In this document: one piece after another, positions 17,076 through 25,996 of the stretch | How positions within the stretch are numbered: position 1 is the first letter of the stretch | Layout: every line of letters begins with the position of its first letter | NCBI GenBank assembly: GCA_900766135.1 | Contig: CAAFUF010000032.1 | Span: forward strand, 142,683-206,682 | Source of the DNA: Paenibacillaceae bacterium | Lineage (GTDB): Bacteria > Bacillota > Bacilli > Paenibacillales > Paenibacillaceae | Direction: 5' to 3' | Length of the DNA: 64,000 nucleotides | Position numbers and translations under genes: made by a program | The notes under the pieces: model-generated | Told to the model about the DNA's origin: nothing | Seen by the model: the letters and a program-made list of their open reading frames with translations, nothing else | The model's database searches: none

Positions 17076-18338
17076 TTACTGGCTAAGCTCAGCTAACCGA
17101 CTGCGATATTGCTTGGCGGTAATCGCCCCGCTCAAATAATCGTAGGTGAGCGGCGCAAACGCTTCAAGCTGTCCGGGCAACGACGGGCTCGCCGGCAGAG
17201 CGGCTCCGGACCCGGCAGCCAGCGAGGCAGGAATCCAATTCGGCAGCTCGTTTTGGGCTGCTTCGTAATAGATCGTTTTTTGTACGGGAAGATGGCCGCT
17301 CGATTCCTGCCAGCGTACCTGATTAAACGCGGAGGTCATCTCCGAAATCCACAACCCGGCCGCTTCTGCGTTGTCCGTTTGCGAAGAAACGGCATAACTG
17401 CGGCCTTGAATCCAGGCCGTTGCTACATTCGGCTGCACCTCCGGCATCCACACTTTCATCTGGGGATGCGCGTGCTTCTGTGCCTCCGATGCCGGGGCAA
17501 TCATCATGGCCAATTGTCCGCCGTTCAGCTTGCTCCACGAATCCGCTCCGGACGCACCCGAATCCAAGAGCCCAGGTTGGATCAGTTCCAATTGTTGCAC
17601 GGAGAGTTGCATGTTGTCCTTCAAGGCGAAAAAGGGCTCGGCCCCCCCGGGCTTCCAGCCTCCCCCGATTTGCCATAGCAACGTTGCCGCCGCATACGGA
17701 TCGCGGTAATCCAAGCCCAGCAAGTAGGGCTGGGAATGTTGTTTTTTGAAGGCGGAGAATAGAGCGTTCCAATCGTCCGCCGATGCCGGCGGCCGCTCCA
17801 GGCCCAGCTGTTTCAGCTTAGTCGCATCATAGACCAGTACATATGGATCCACATCCAGCGGGACCCCCCAGACATATCCGTTCCATTCGTTAGGAATCAA
17901 GGAAGCGCTTAACACTTCTCCGGACAAAGAACCCGAGTAATAACCCTCCGTAGGCAGCAAGTAACCGTCCGCAGCAAAGCGGCGAATCCAGACATTGTCC
18001 AGTAGCAGGATATCCGGCGATTCCCCAAGCTTCATCAGCTGGCGCTGGAAAGAAGCATAACTCTCCTCTACCGGTACATTCACCAGATCGACCTCCAACG
18101 GATGGTTCACCGTGAACTGTCGGTTCATTTCCTCCAAGCGGCGGAAATCAGACTCGTTCATTTGCACGGCCACTTGAATATGGCCGGTCTCCTGCAGGGT
18201 TTGGGCTTCTGGCGGCGTAACCGGCTGAGCCTCCCCGCGATCTTCCGGGCGAACCCGCGTCATTTCTTCGCTAGGGGACAGATTGATTAAAGCGAGTAGG
18301 AGGATTGCAAAAAGCACCCAATGATTTTTTCGCTTCAC
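17076..18338 (-). CDS. orphan extracellular solute-binding protein (family 1)
   Basis: 420 residues from GTG 18338. The N-terminus (KRKNHWVLFAILLLALINL) is a signal peptide or anchor without a lipobox Cys. It is followed by a family-1 (sugar-type) binding-protein fold: IQVAVQMNESDFRRLEEMNRQF, an SPDILLLDNVWIRRFAADGYLLP segment, and YVWGVPLDVDPYVLVYD. No ABC permease or ATPase gene is adjacent, so the partner is unknown. It may be anchored through an uncleaved signal or secreted. The longer frame starting at 18407 lacks a ribosome site. Confidence 0.8.
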   Translation of the reverse strand: MKRKNHWVLFAILLLALINLSPSEEMTRVRPEDRGEAQPVTPPEAQTLQETGHIQVAVQMNESDFRRLEEMNRQFTVNHPLEVDLVNVPVEESYASFQRQLMKLGESPDILLLDNVWIRRFAADGYLLPTEGYYSGSLSGEVLSASLIPNEWNGYVWGVPLDVDPYVLVYDATKLKQLGLERPPASADDWNALFSAFKKQHSQPYLLGLDYRDPYAAATLLWQIGGGWKPGGAEPFFALKDNMQLSVQQLELIQPGLLDSGASGADSWSKLNGGQLAMMIAPASEAQKHAHPQMKVWMPEVQPNVATAWIQGRSYAVSSQTDNAEAAGLWISEMTSAFNQVRWQESSGHLPVQKTIYYEAAQNELPNWIPASLAAGSGAALPASPSLPGQLEAFAPLTYDYLSGAITAKQYRSRLAELSQ

Positions 18339-18525
18339 GCCTGTTCTTCCTCTCCACAATTTAGGAGCGCAAGTCAATAAACATTCCGATACTCCGTATT
18401 GTAGCAAATCGCCGAATGAATTGTCCCGTAAAAAATTGTATATAGGGTGATGGCGAGAGGTTGCGGCGATGAGGGAATGAATAGTTGAAACGATTGAAGA
18501 GCGCTGGGGGGCCGCCGGGTGAAAT

Positions 18526-18563
18526 GTAATAAGCCCGGCGAATCGTGGACGAAGATTCCCGGG
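18526..18563 (-). other. hairpin duplicating the ylaK terminator arms
   Basis: AGCCCGG-GAATC and GATTCGCCGGGCT arms around a 9-nt loop, nearly identical to the arms of the terminator at 18830-18872. In the minus direction only a short weak TATTA stretch follows. The pair of hairpins flanks the repeat block at 18626-18809. The 18339-18625 stretch otherwise shows no gene. Confidence 0.6.
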
Positions 18564-18625
18564 CTAATAGGTTAGCAGTTAGCTCAAATGCACAGAAGGA
18601 GGCCCCCGCTCGAAACTCTCTTCCG

Positions 18626-18809
18626 TAACGGAACGGAGAGCCGCTATTTGTGTATTTCTCGGGCATTTCCCATTCTAACGGAACTACAAGCCGTTATTGG
18701 GCCGAAAATGTAACTATAGACGCCGAAAGCGTCCAAATAAGGTCACCTGGTTCCGTTAGAGCTCAATGTCCCTCATTTGCTGCCGAATAACGTCTCTCAG
18801 TTCCGTTAG
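18626..18809. repeat. TAACGG repeat block I (two forward, two reverse)
   Basis: Forward units TAACGGAAC... at 18626-18649 and 18676-18698; reverse units AATAAGGTC...TTCCGTTAG and AATAACGTC...TTCCGTTAG at 18735-18759 and 18786-18809. Units are about 24 bp at roughly 50-bp spacing, so the whole block is a large imperfect inverted repeat. The same 2+2 layout recurs at 38018-38201 and 47745-47927. Confidence 0.85.
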
Positions 18810-18829
18810 CGATCGAGCGCAACCTACCA

Positions 18830-18872
18830 AAAAAAGCCCGGCGAATCATGTTATACCGATTCGCCGGGCTTA
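18830..18872 (-). terminator. intrinsic terminator of the ylaK-like transcript
   Basis: Perfect 14-bp stem AAGCCCGGCGAATC / GATTCGCCGGGCTT followed on the minus strand by TTTTTTT. It lies about 250 nt beyond the ylaK stop. Confidence 0.88.
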
Positions 18873-19118
18873 CCTATTTATTATTCTCGCGAGGAACGAG
18901 TGGCGAGCACACGGCTAACGTCTTCCCTGCTACAGGAAAAGCAAGTAACGAACCGGAGGAAGTTTACGTCCGCATTGGGCAGCCGGTGTCTTCCTTCTAC
19001 CTCATCATGGACAACGGCGGACAAGACGGGCCGAGGTCGTTATTTGCTTCTGTTGACTCGGCTGCCACCGGCTTCTCGCGAAGGATGAGGAGTCGACTCC
19101 TGAGCGAGTTTGCCCCTT
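18873..19118 (-). other. 246-nt presumed 3' untranslated region of ylaK
   Basis: The stretch between the ylaK stop and the terminator contains no ORF with a ribosome site on the minus strand. A plus-strand frame (18848-19177) runs through the terminator stem and into the ylaK coding region, so I treat it as spurious. Contents are unexplained. Confidence 0.5.
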
Positions 19119-20453
19119 TTACAACAAGTCCGCCGCCAGCTGAGCCAGTTTCGAACGCTCGCCTTTCTCGAGCGTGATATGCCCGCTGATGCCTTGGTCG
19201 CGGAAACGTTCGACGAGGCTGGTCAACCCGTTGCTGGAAGCGTCGAGATACGGATGGTCGATCTGCTCCGGATCGCCGACCAGCACGATCTTGCTACCTT
19301 CCCCGACGCGGGACACAATCGTTTTGACCTCATGGCGCGACAGGTTCTGCGCTTCATCCACGATGATGAACTGTCCCGGGATGGAACGGCCGCGAATGTA
19401 CGTGAGGGCTTCCACCTGAATGCTGCCCAGCCCCATCAAGATTTTCTCGATATCGCCGGACTTTTTCGTATCGAACAGGAACTCCAGATTGTCATAAATC
19501 GGCTGCATCCAGGGGCGCAGTTTTTCTTCCTTTTCCCCGGGCAGATATCCGATATCCTTCCCCATCGGAACGACGGGCCGGGCGATCAGCAGCTTCTTGT
19601 ATTTATGTTCGTCCTCGACCTTCAGCAGGCCGGCGGCTAGTGCAAGCAACGTCTTGCCGGTTCCGGCTTTGCCGGTGATCGTGACCAGCGGAATCTCATC
19701 GTTCAGCAGCAGCTCCAAGGCCATGCGTTGCTGGGCGTTCCGGGCACTGATGCCCCAGGCCGGCTCGTTGCTGAGATACAGCGGCTCCATGCGGGTAGCA
19801 TCTTCATTAACCTTGAGCAAGGCGGATTTGCCGGTGCCCATTTCATCTTTTAGAATCACGAACTCATGAGGGTAAAGGGAGTAGTTGAGCCCCAGCGGTT
19901 TGATCGGCAAAAAACGGTACGTATAAAATTCGTCGATCACCGACGGGTGAACCTTGATGGTCGAATAACCTCCGTACAGGTCGCTAGGTCCGACGGTCCG
20001 GTCCGACAAGTAATCCTCGGCATGCAGCCCCAGAACGTCGGCTTTGATCCGGACGAGCACATCCTTGCTGACGAGGATGACCGGGCGCGGCGACGCCAGC
20101 TCCGATTGCTCCAGATGATAATTCAGGGCCACCGCAAGAATCCGGTTATCGTTGGTGACCTCCCCGAACATTTCCTGGACTTTCACGAAGCTGCGGTGAT
20201 TTAATTCCACCTTGATACGCCCGCCGCCTTCGAGCGGCACGCCGTCGTGCAAATGGCCCTTCTCCCGCAATCCGTCCAGCAGGCGCGAGACGCCCCGCGC
20301 ATTCCGGCCGATTTCGTCGGCATTGCGTTTTTTGGTGTCGATTTCCTCCAGCACGACAGCCGGAATAACCACATCATGCTCTTCAAAAGCAAAAACGGCA
20401 CCCGGATCATGCAGCAATACATTGGTATCCAAAACGAAGATTTTCTTCACCAT
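19119..20453 (-). CDS. ylaK: PIN-domain and PhoH-like ATPase (YlaK family)
   Basis: Two-domain protein, 444 residues. An N-terminal PIN/VapC-type nuclease domain (about 1-135; VLDTNVLLHD at 7-16, EEID at 36-39) is followed by a PhoH-type P-loop ATPase (Walker A GKAGTGKT at 261-268; Walker B FIIVDEAQ). This is the YlaK/PhoH2 architecture, for which RNA helicase/ribonuclease activity is reported in other bacteria. ATG 20453 has GGAGGGG 5 nt upstream and is preferred to 20474. It diverges from the ylaJ-like lipoprotein gene, a neighbourhood shared with the Bacillus yla region. A second, PIN-less PhoH is at 51870-52841. Confidence 0.92.
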   Translation of the reverse strand: MVKKIFVLDTNVLLHDPGAVFAFEEHDVVIPAVVLEEIDTKKRNADEIGRNARGVSRLLDGLREKGHLHDGVPLEGGGRIKVELNHRSFVKVQEMFGEVTNDNRILAVALNYHLEQSELASPRPVILVSKDVLVRIKADVLGLHAEDYLSDRTVGPSDLYGGYSTIKVHPSVIDEFYTYRFLPIKPLGLNYSLYPHEFVILKDEMGTGKSALLKVNEDATRMEPLYLSNEPAWGISARNAQQRMALELLLNDEIPLVTITGKAGTGKTLLALAAGLLKVEDEHKYKKLLIARPVVPMGKDIGYLPGEKEEKLRPWMQPIYDNLEFLFDTKKSGDIEKILMGLGSIQVEALTYIRGRSIPGQFIIVDEAQNLSRHEVKTIVSRVGEGSKIVLVGDPEQIDHPYLDASSNGLTSLVERFRDQGISGHITLEKGERSKLAQLAADLL

Positions 20454-20574
20454 TATCCCCTCCACCGCGGTCATTGCAGCCTAATGAGATTCATGCATAT
20501 TTTTTCCCGTCCCGGGAAATCTAAAATCGATATTTGTACTCACGAGAGATCAATTCCGAAAGGACGGATCGAAC

Positions 20575-21156
20575 ATGCGAATATGGCTGTGTTTGTTAGT
20601 GACGGCTTCCCTGCTTACAAGCTGCGGAACTGGTTCTGAAAAGGCATCACCCTCTCCAAGTAATCAAACGGGGAATACGCCTCGAGCCCAAAGCATGGAC
20701 CCTTACGCCACAACGGATATAAACGGCAACAGGGCTATGTCGGACCGTGACAGACAAATCTATTTGGAGCAGCTTGTGACAAAGGTTCCCGGCGTCAAAG
20801 GCGCACATTGCGTCATTATGGGCAAAACCGCCATCGTCGGCATCGATGTGGACAGCCGCCTCGAACGCGCAAGGGTTGGGAGCATCAAATATACAGTCGC
20901 TGAAGCGCTTCGAAAAGATCCGCATGGGGCCGGCGCCATCGTCACGGCCGATATGGACTTGAACCAGCGGATTGCCGAGATCGGCAACAAAATCCGGGAT
21001 GGCCGGCCGGTCTCCGGTTTTGCCACTGAGCTAGCCGATATTATCGGTCGGATCGTACCTCAGCTGCCGAACGATACCCGGCCTCCCGAAGGCGTGAACC
21101 CGAAACAAATGCAGATCGCCCCTGGCGGCGACAAGACGCGGCAAAATCTGCGATAA
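20575..21156 (+). CDS. ylaJ: YhcN/YlaJ family sporulation lipoprotein
   Basis: 193-residue lipoprotein with lipobox LLTSC (acyl Cys17), a Ser/Pro/Asn-rich linker and the YhcN/YlaJ domain (about 55-165; VPGVKGAHCVIMGKTAIVGIDV and VAEALRKD segments). The family is associated with spores of Bacillales. It has an AAAGGA site 10 nt before the ATG, is monocistronic and converges on the PNPOx-like gene at a shared terminator. It is divergent from ylaK. Confidence 0.88.
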   Translation: MRIWLCLLVTASLLTSCGTGSEKASPSPSNQTGNTPRAQSMDPYATTDINGNRAMSDRDRQIYLEQLVTKVPGVKGAHCVIMGKTAIVGIDVDSRLERARVGSIKYTVAEALRKDPHGAGAIVTADMDLNQRIAEIGNKIRDGRPVSGFATELADIIGRIVPQLPNDTRPPEGVNPKQMQIAPGGDKTRQNLR

Positions 21157-21173
21157 GTTTGTCCCAAGATGGA

Positions 21174-21206
21174 AAAAAAGCCTAGCGATCATCTCGCTAG
21201 GCTTTC
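21174..21206. terminator. bidirectional terminator, ylaJ / PNPOx-like gene
   Basis: Perfect stem AAAGCCTAGCGA / TCGCTAGGCTTT with a 5-nt loop. On the minus strand it is followed by TTTTTTT. The stem overlaps the stop codon and last two codons of the minus-strand gene. Confidence 0.88.
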
Positions 21207-21649
21207 TTCATGGCTTCAAACACTTGACGATCCAGCATGTCCGCAGCACGCTCGTCATAAACTTTGGCATATTCCGGCGGAGATACCAGCTGCGCGCCAT
21301 AGAACAACGCGTTCCGCACCGCATCGATGTGAATATCGAAGCAGCACATATTAAACGGCACGCCGTCCAGCGGATCCTGTACAACGGAAGCGCGGCCATT
21401 AATGGCGTAAATCGTCTCCTGGCCAAATACCGTCACGGTAACTCGTGGATTGGCCTTCAAATTGCCTACCAGCCTGGAGCGATGATCCAGGGCCAGCCGC
21501 AGCTTCGAATGATCCACGGCATACACCCAAGAAATCGCGCTGGACGTGGGTCCTCCGGATTCATGGTCCACCGTGTTCAGCAATACAAACGTTTCGGACT
21601 GGAAAATCGAGTAAAGCGAATCGGATAATTGGGTAACGACCTCGGACAT
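21197..21649 (-). CDS. pyridoxamine 5'-phosphate oxidase-like flavin-binding protein
   Basis: 150 residues with the split-barrel FMN-binding fold. Features include FVLLNTVDHESGGPTSSAIS near the N-terminus, SRLVGNLKANPRVTVTVFG in the middle, and a C-terminal helix. Substrate not predictable; it may bind FMN, F420 or haem. ATG 21649 follows AGGAGG by 10 nt and is chosen over 21679. It has its own extended -10 promoter (21724-21753). YlaL of Bacillus lies near ylaJ/ylaK and may be the counterpart, but I did not verify this. Confidence 0.78.
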   Translation of the reverse strand: MSEVVTQLSDSLYSIFQSETFVLLNTVDHESGGPTSSAISWVYAVDHSKLRLALDHRSRLVGNLKANPRVTVTVFGQETIYAINGRASVVQDPLDGVPFNMCCFDIHIDAVRNALFYGAQLVSPPEYAKVYDERAADMLDRQVFEAMKKA

Positions 21650-21723
21650 AACGACCAGCCCTCCTGTACGGCATTGCATGGATTTCTGCTCAAGACGCTT
21701 CAGCTATCCTGTAAGTTAATTGT

Positions 21724-21753
21724 ATTATAGCATGCGGTAAAACTTGCATTCAA
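21724..21753 (-). promoter_or_regulatory. sigma-A promoter of the PNPOx-like gene
   Basis: TTGAAT (21748-21753), 18-nt spacer, TATAAT (21724-21729) preceded by TGC, an extended -10. It starts just beyond the stop of the upstream LCP gene. Confidence 0.8.
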
Positions 21754-21756
21754 TCG

Positions 21757-22857
21757 TCAGTTGACCGTCTTGTTATCCGCTTCCCCGCCGCTCTCTTGCT
21801 GCGAGTCAGGCGTTGGGACGCCGGCGATCTGATTCTTCAAGGCCTGCTTGGCCGCCTCCAGTTCATCCTCGTGCAAGTAAACGTACGGGCTCTTCCAATC
21901 GCCGGTGACCGGCATGAAGTCCACGTTCTCCTTGGAAATGCTCCAGTAAGCTTGAATCATGTTCTTCATCTGCTTCGATTCCAGATCGGTATCCATGTTC
22001 TTGCCCACGGATTCGATTACTTTCCCGGCGCCCATTACGCCGTTCAGCGACTTCGCCTGGTCGATCAAGGCATGCAGCACTTCATTCTGCCTGCGGTTGC
22101 GGTCGAAGTCATCCGAACCCTTCGTCCGCGGGCTGCAGTTGGATTTACGGTACCGGACAAACCCGAGCGCGTCTTCCCCGTTCAGATGCTGAGCCCCCTG
22201 CTTCAAGTTGATATCGGTGCCGTCTGCCGTATCGCGGTAACACATATTCGCATCCACATTGACGTCCACGCCGCCAAGCGCGTCCACCACATCGCGGAAC
22301 CCTTGAAAATTCAGAACCGTGACATAATCGATATCGATATCGAAAAACTTGCTCATCATCGTTTTCATTTCCTGCATGGCGGAAATCCCCGTTTTCTTCT
22401 CGGCCGCCAGGAAATTCGGATAAAAAGCATTAATTTTGTTCGTCTTGTATCCGTCCAGATCCAGCTTCGTGTCCCGCGGGAGAGATACGACGGTTGCAGA
22501 CTTCGTATCCGGATTCATCGCAACGACCATCATCACGTCGCTAAGATGGGTGCCGGTCTCCGGGCGGTAATCCGTGCCGAGCAGCAACATCGTGATCGGC
22601 TTCACCTTGGCCGATTGCTCCGGTGCCACTTCGTCCGCGGTCCCGGTCGCATCGATTACCTGATCCGCGGTATAAAACAAATAACCTGCATAAAGGCCAA
22701 CCCCGATCACTCCGATAATCATAAGCGTCAGGACAAATTTGAAAAACCGTTTAACACCGCTGGACTTCTTCCTTGGAGCCGAACCCTTTTTCGAACCTTT
22801 TGCTGAGCCTCTTTGGCCTTTCCCCCGTGGGGGTAAGCCGCTGCGGTTAGAACTCAT
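21757..22857 (-). CDS. LytR-CpsA-Psr (LCP) family cell-wall glycopolymer ligase
   Basis: Membrane-anchored enzyme expected to transfer lipid-linked glycopolymers such as teichoic acid onto peptidoglycan. 366 residues from ATG 22857. A very basic Ser/Gly/Lys-rich cytoplasmic tail (about 1-37) precedes one transmembrane helix (about 40-60) and then the LCP domain with LLLGTDYRPE, SLPRDTKLDL and RYRKSNCSPRTKGSDDFDRNRRQ, whose Arg/Asp residues bind the pyrophosphate. The domain has an extra Cys pair (ANMCYRD and KSNCSPR) that may form a disulfide. The earlier frame start at 22896 lacks a proper site. Confidence 0.92.
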   Translation of the reverse strand: MSSNRSGLPPRGKGQRGSAKGSKKGSAPRKKSSGVKRFFKFVLTLMIIGVIGVGLYAGYLFYTADQVIDATGTADEVAPEQSAKVKPITMLLLGTDYRPETGTHLSDVMMVVAMNPDTKSATVVSLPRDTKLDLDGYKTNKINAFYPNFLAAEKKTGISAMQEMKTMMSKFFDIDIDYVTVLNFQGFRDVVDALGGVDVNVDANMCYRDTADGTDINLKQGAQHLNGEDALGFVRYRKSNCSPRTKGSDDFDRNRRQNEVLHALIDQAKSLNGVMGAGKVIESVGKNMDTDLESKQMKNMIQAYWSISKENVDFMPVTGDWKSPYVYLHEDELEAAKQALKNQIAGVPTPDSQQESGGEADNKTVN

Positions 22858-22950
22858 GAACTCAAACACCTTATTTCTATGAAAATGTTGTCGCATTCAT
22901 TAAGACGTACCGAGTTTAAGAAAAGTTACGAATAACGGGCAGGAGGCAAA

Positions 22951-23259
22951 TTATGCCGATTTATCCCCTGTCGGCGGCCCCGCCTTTTTCTCCTTGTTCC
23001 GTCGTCCCTCGACAAAGTAACGAATCCGCACCATAAGCATCAGAACGACAGCCACCAGGAGACATTGAATGATCGGCAGCTTGTCGATCTGAAAAATGAG
23101 CAGCAGGAACGAACCCAGCGCCATGAGGAGGTACAAGATAATCTCCTTGAAGAGCGGCAGCTTCTGCTGTGCACGAAATACTTTATTGTAAACGAAAACG
23201 ATCAGCACGAAGATCAGCACGTAGGAAATGACCGGATGCTCAGCAAACCAGGCCTGCAT
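22951..23259 (-). CDS. ylaH: YlaH-like membrane protein
   Basis: 102 residues from ATG 23259 (GAAGGAGGG 7 nt upstream); a TTG six codons earlier lies within that ribosome site and is rejected. Three hydrophobic helices (about 11-28, 40-58, 62-78) and a charged C-terminal tail. The family is conserved in Bacillales next to typA (ylaG), exactly as here. Function unknown. Confidence 0.85.
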   Translation of the reverse strand: MQAWFAEHPVISYVLIFVLIVFVYNKVFRAQQKLPLFKEIILYLLMALGSFLLLIFQIDKLPIIQCLLVAVVLMLMVRIRYFVEGRRNKEKKAGPPTGDKSA

Positions 23260-23295
23260 ATCGAATCCCTCCTTCAAATGGCAACGTTACATCTA

Positions 23296-25137
23296 TTATA
23301 AGTTGGCTTCCGACATTTTGCGATGTTTTTCCGCCCGTTCGCGTTCGCTTTTGTTCAGAATCTTCTTGCGCAGGCGAACCGATTTCGGCGTGATTTCGCA
23401 ATATTCGTCATCATTCAGATATTCCAGCGCTTGTTCCAGCGAGAAGAGCCGCGGTGTTTTCATCTTCACGGTCTCGTCCTTCGTTGCCGAGCGCACGTTG
23501 GTCAATTGCTTCTCTTTACAAATGTTTACGACGATATCGTTATCGCGGGTATGCTCCCCGACGATCATCCCTTCGTAAATCTCCGTACCGGGTTCCAGGA
23601 ACAAGATCCCGCGATCCTCGATCGACAAAATCCCGTAAAGCGTCGAAACGCCATTTTCACTGGATACCAATACCCCTTCATGACGCCCGCCGACTTGACC
23701 GCCAAGGAACGGACCATAGCTGTCGAACGCGTGGTTCATCACGCCGTAGCCGCGAGTCAACGTCAGGAAATGCGTGGTATATCCAATCAAACCGCGAGCC
23801 GGAATCAAGAATTCCAAGCGAACTTGACCGGTTCCGTTGTTGATCATATTGACCATTTCCGCTTTGCGGGAACCTAAACTTTCCATAACCGCACCCATGC
23901 TTTCTTCGGGCACGTCGATCAGCAGCCGTTCAAGCGGCTCCATCTTGACACCGTCGATCTCCCGTACGATAACTTCCGGTTTGGATACCTGCAGCTCGTA
24001 ACCTTCACGGCGCATATTTTCGATCAGGATGCCCAGGTGAAGCTCACCGCGGCCAGATACGATAAAGGCGTCCGGGCTGTCGGTCTCTTCGACGCGCAAG
24101 GAAACGTCGGTTTCCAGCTCCTTGAACAGACGTTCGCGCAATTTGCGGGAGGTGACCCATTTTCCTTCGCGTCCGGCGAACGGGCTGTTATTGACGAGGA
24201 ACGTCATCTGCAGCGTCGGCTCGTCGATCTTCAATACCGGCAAAGCCTCCGGCTGGTTCGGATCGGCGATCGTTTCTCCGATATTGATGTCCTTAATCCC
24301 GGCAATGGCCACAATGTCGCCGGCGCCGGCTTCTTCGATTTCCACGCGGCGCAAGCCCTGGAAGCCGAACAGCTTCTCGATGCGCGCGGTCTTCTTGCCG
24401 CCGTCGCGCGTCATAACCGTCACCGATTGACCTTGGCGGATCATGCCGCGGTTCACCCGGCCGATCGCGATCCGGCCCAAGTATTCGTTGTAGTCCATCA
24501 GCGTCACGAGGAATTGCAGCGGCTCGTCGACCTTCTCCGTTGGCGCCGGAATATGGTCGATGATCGTCTCGTACAACGCCAGCATGTTGTCGTCTTGCTT
24601 CTCCGGATCCAAGCTGGACGTACCGTTCAAAGCCGAGGCGTACACCACCGGGAATTCCAGTTGGTCGTCGCTGGCTTCCAATTCGATAAACAGGTCCAGT
24701 ACCTCGTCGATCACTTCCGCCGGGCGTGCGGCCGGACGGTCGATTTTGTTCACTACGACGATCGGTGTCAGGTGATGCTCCAGCGCTTTGCGGAGCACGA
24801 ACTTCGTTTGCGGCATGCAGCCTTCGTACGCATCCACGACGAGCAGAACGCCGTCGACCATTTTCATAATCCGCTCCACTTCCCCGCCAAAGTCGGCGTG
24901 TCCTGGAGTATCCACGATGTTAATCAAATAATCCTTGTACGTGATGGCGGTGTTTTTCGCCAAAATGGTAATCCCGCGTTCCCGCTCCAGATCGTTGGAG
25001 TCCATGGCCCGCTCTTGAACCGCCTCGTTTTCCCGGAAAATCCCGGATTGCTGCAACAGCTTGTCGACGAGCGTCGTTTTCCCGTGGTCGACGTGGGCAA
25101 TGATCGCAATATTGCGAATTTCGTTTCTTTCATGCAT
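23296..25137 (-). CDS. typA: ribosome-associated GTPase TypA/BipA
   Basis: Translational GTPase linked to ribosome assembly and stress or cold growth. 613 residues, normal length. G1 AHVDHGKT at 14-21, switch RERGITI, G3 DTPGHADF, and G4 NKID are intact, followed by EF-G-like domains III and V and the BipA-specific C-terminal domain. ylaH follows within 36 nt, matching Bacillus ylaG-ylaH. Confidence 0.97.
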   Translation of the reverse strand: MHERNEIRNIAIIAHVDHGKTTLVDKLLQQSGIFRENEAVQERAMDSNDLERERGITILAKNTAITYKDYLINIVDTPGHADFGGEVERIMKMVDGVLLVVDAYEGCMPQTKFVLRKALEHHLTPIVVVNKIDRPAARPAEVIDEVLDLFIELEASDDQLEFPVVYASALNGTSSLDPEKQDDNMLALYETIIDHIPAPTEKVDEPLQFLVTLMDYNEYLGRIAIGRVNRGMIRQGQSVTVMTRDGGKKTARIEKLFGFQGLRRVEIEEAGAGDIVAIAGIKDINIGETIADPNQPEALPVLKIDEPTLQMTFLVNNSPFAGREGKWVTSRKLRERLFKELETDVSLRVEETDSPDAFIVSGRGELHLGILIENMRREGYELQVSKPEVIVREIDGVKMEPLERLLIDVPEESMGAVMESLGSRKAEMVNMINNGTGQVRLEFLIPARGLIGYTTHFLTLTRGYGVMNHAFDSYGPFLGGQVGGRHEGVLVSSENGVSTLYGILSIEDRGILFLEPGTEIYEGMIVGEHTRDNDIVVNICKEKQLTNVRSATKDETVKMKTPRLFSLEQALEYLNDDEYCEITPKSVRLRKKILNKSERERAEKHRKMSEANL

Positions 25138-25249
25138 AGGTTTATCTCCATATCCTTTCGTCTCTATAGATTATTGAGATGTATTATAAATAAAGTTTGC
25201 ACTTCGAACGGTTATTAGTCGACAGGACCAAGTGCAGCCTCATGAACCA

Positions 25250-25284
25250 CAAAACAAAGCGTCGACTCAAATGCCGACGCTTGA
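25250..25284 (-). terminator. terminator of the 25339-25839 gene
   Basis: Stem AAGCGTCG / CGACGCTT (25257-25264 with 25275-25282) followed on the minus strand by TTGTTTTG. It isolates the membrane-protein gene from typA. Confidence 0.75.
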
Positions 25285-25338
25285 CATATCCCTTATATTA
25301 TACGTGAAATTTTGAATATTTCAAGAACTATCCCTGCA

Positions 25339-25839
25339 TCACCAAGATCTGCGGCGGTTTCCGCGGGCGGCGATCAGCCAGATCCCGGCAATAATCAGCA
25401 GCGCAGCCAGGAAATACACGATCGATGAAGCGAACAGCGTCCAGCCTAGCAATAAGATCGAGAAAGCCCCCAGAATCATGGCAGCGATGAATATGCCGTT
25501 CTGGCGCTGAGGCGCGAAGTAGCCGTATTCGAACAGGCCGACGGCCAGGCCGAGGAAAAAGAGCGGCCAGGTGAACTTCAGCGTTTGCCATCCCCCAATG
25601 ACCCCAGTGAAAAACACGAGGCTGTAAACGACCAGAATGGCGCCGGGAAGCAGCAATTCCGCCGGGCCCTTACGCCAAAAATGCCATACATGCAGCACGA
25701 TCCCCGGAATCAGGAGCAGCAGCGGCCAAAGCGCCCTTCCAAGAAAGCTGAATACCCCTAATTTTCCGAGCAGGATAATCACTCCGGCAGCGAGAATAAA
25801 GACGCCAGTCATCAGCTTGTTGTTGTCGGACATATCCAT
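25339..25839 (-). CDS. hypothetical membrane protein, LiaF-TM/DUF5668-like
   Basis: 166 residues from ATG 25839 (GGAAGGTG 4 nt upstream). About five or six hydrophobic helices, beginning with the TGVFILAAGVIILLGKLGVF repeat seen in LiaI/LiaF-type transmembrane modules, and ending in a basic NRRRSW tail. No catalytic motif. Membership in the LiaF-TM superfamily is inferred from pattern only. Monocistronic, with its own terminator. Confidence 0.62.
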   Translation of the reverse strand: MDMSDNNKLMTGVFILAAGVIILLGKLGVFSFLGRALWPLLLLIPGIVLHVWHFWRKGPAELLLPGAILVVYSLVFFTGVIGGWQTLKFTWPLFFLGLAVGLFEYGYFAPQRQNGIFIAAMILGAFSILLLGWTLFASSIVYFLAALLIIAGIWLIAARGNRRRSW

Positions 25840-25996
25840 CACACACCTTCCAGAAGACAATGAGGGACAAGACGCAGCAAATTACGACATCCCCTTCTCT
25901 TCCAGTTTATATGAAATCTGCCCAAAAAACCACTCGACCCAAGGCCTGGTGCCGATGTTTTTTTTCGGATTGCGTGGATGGAACTGCCGAAGCGGG

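Noticed and set aside
18848..19177. Plus-strand frame of 109 codons
   Set aside because: It starts inside the terminator stem, has no ribosome site and overlaps the ylaK 3' end.
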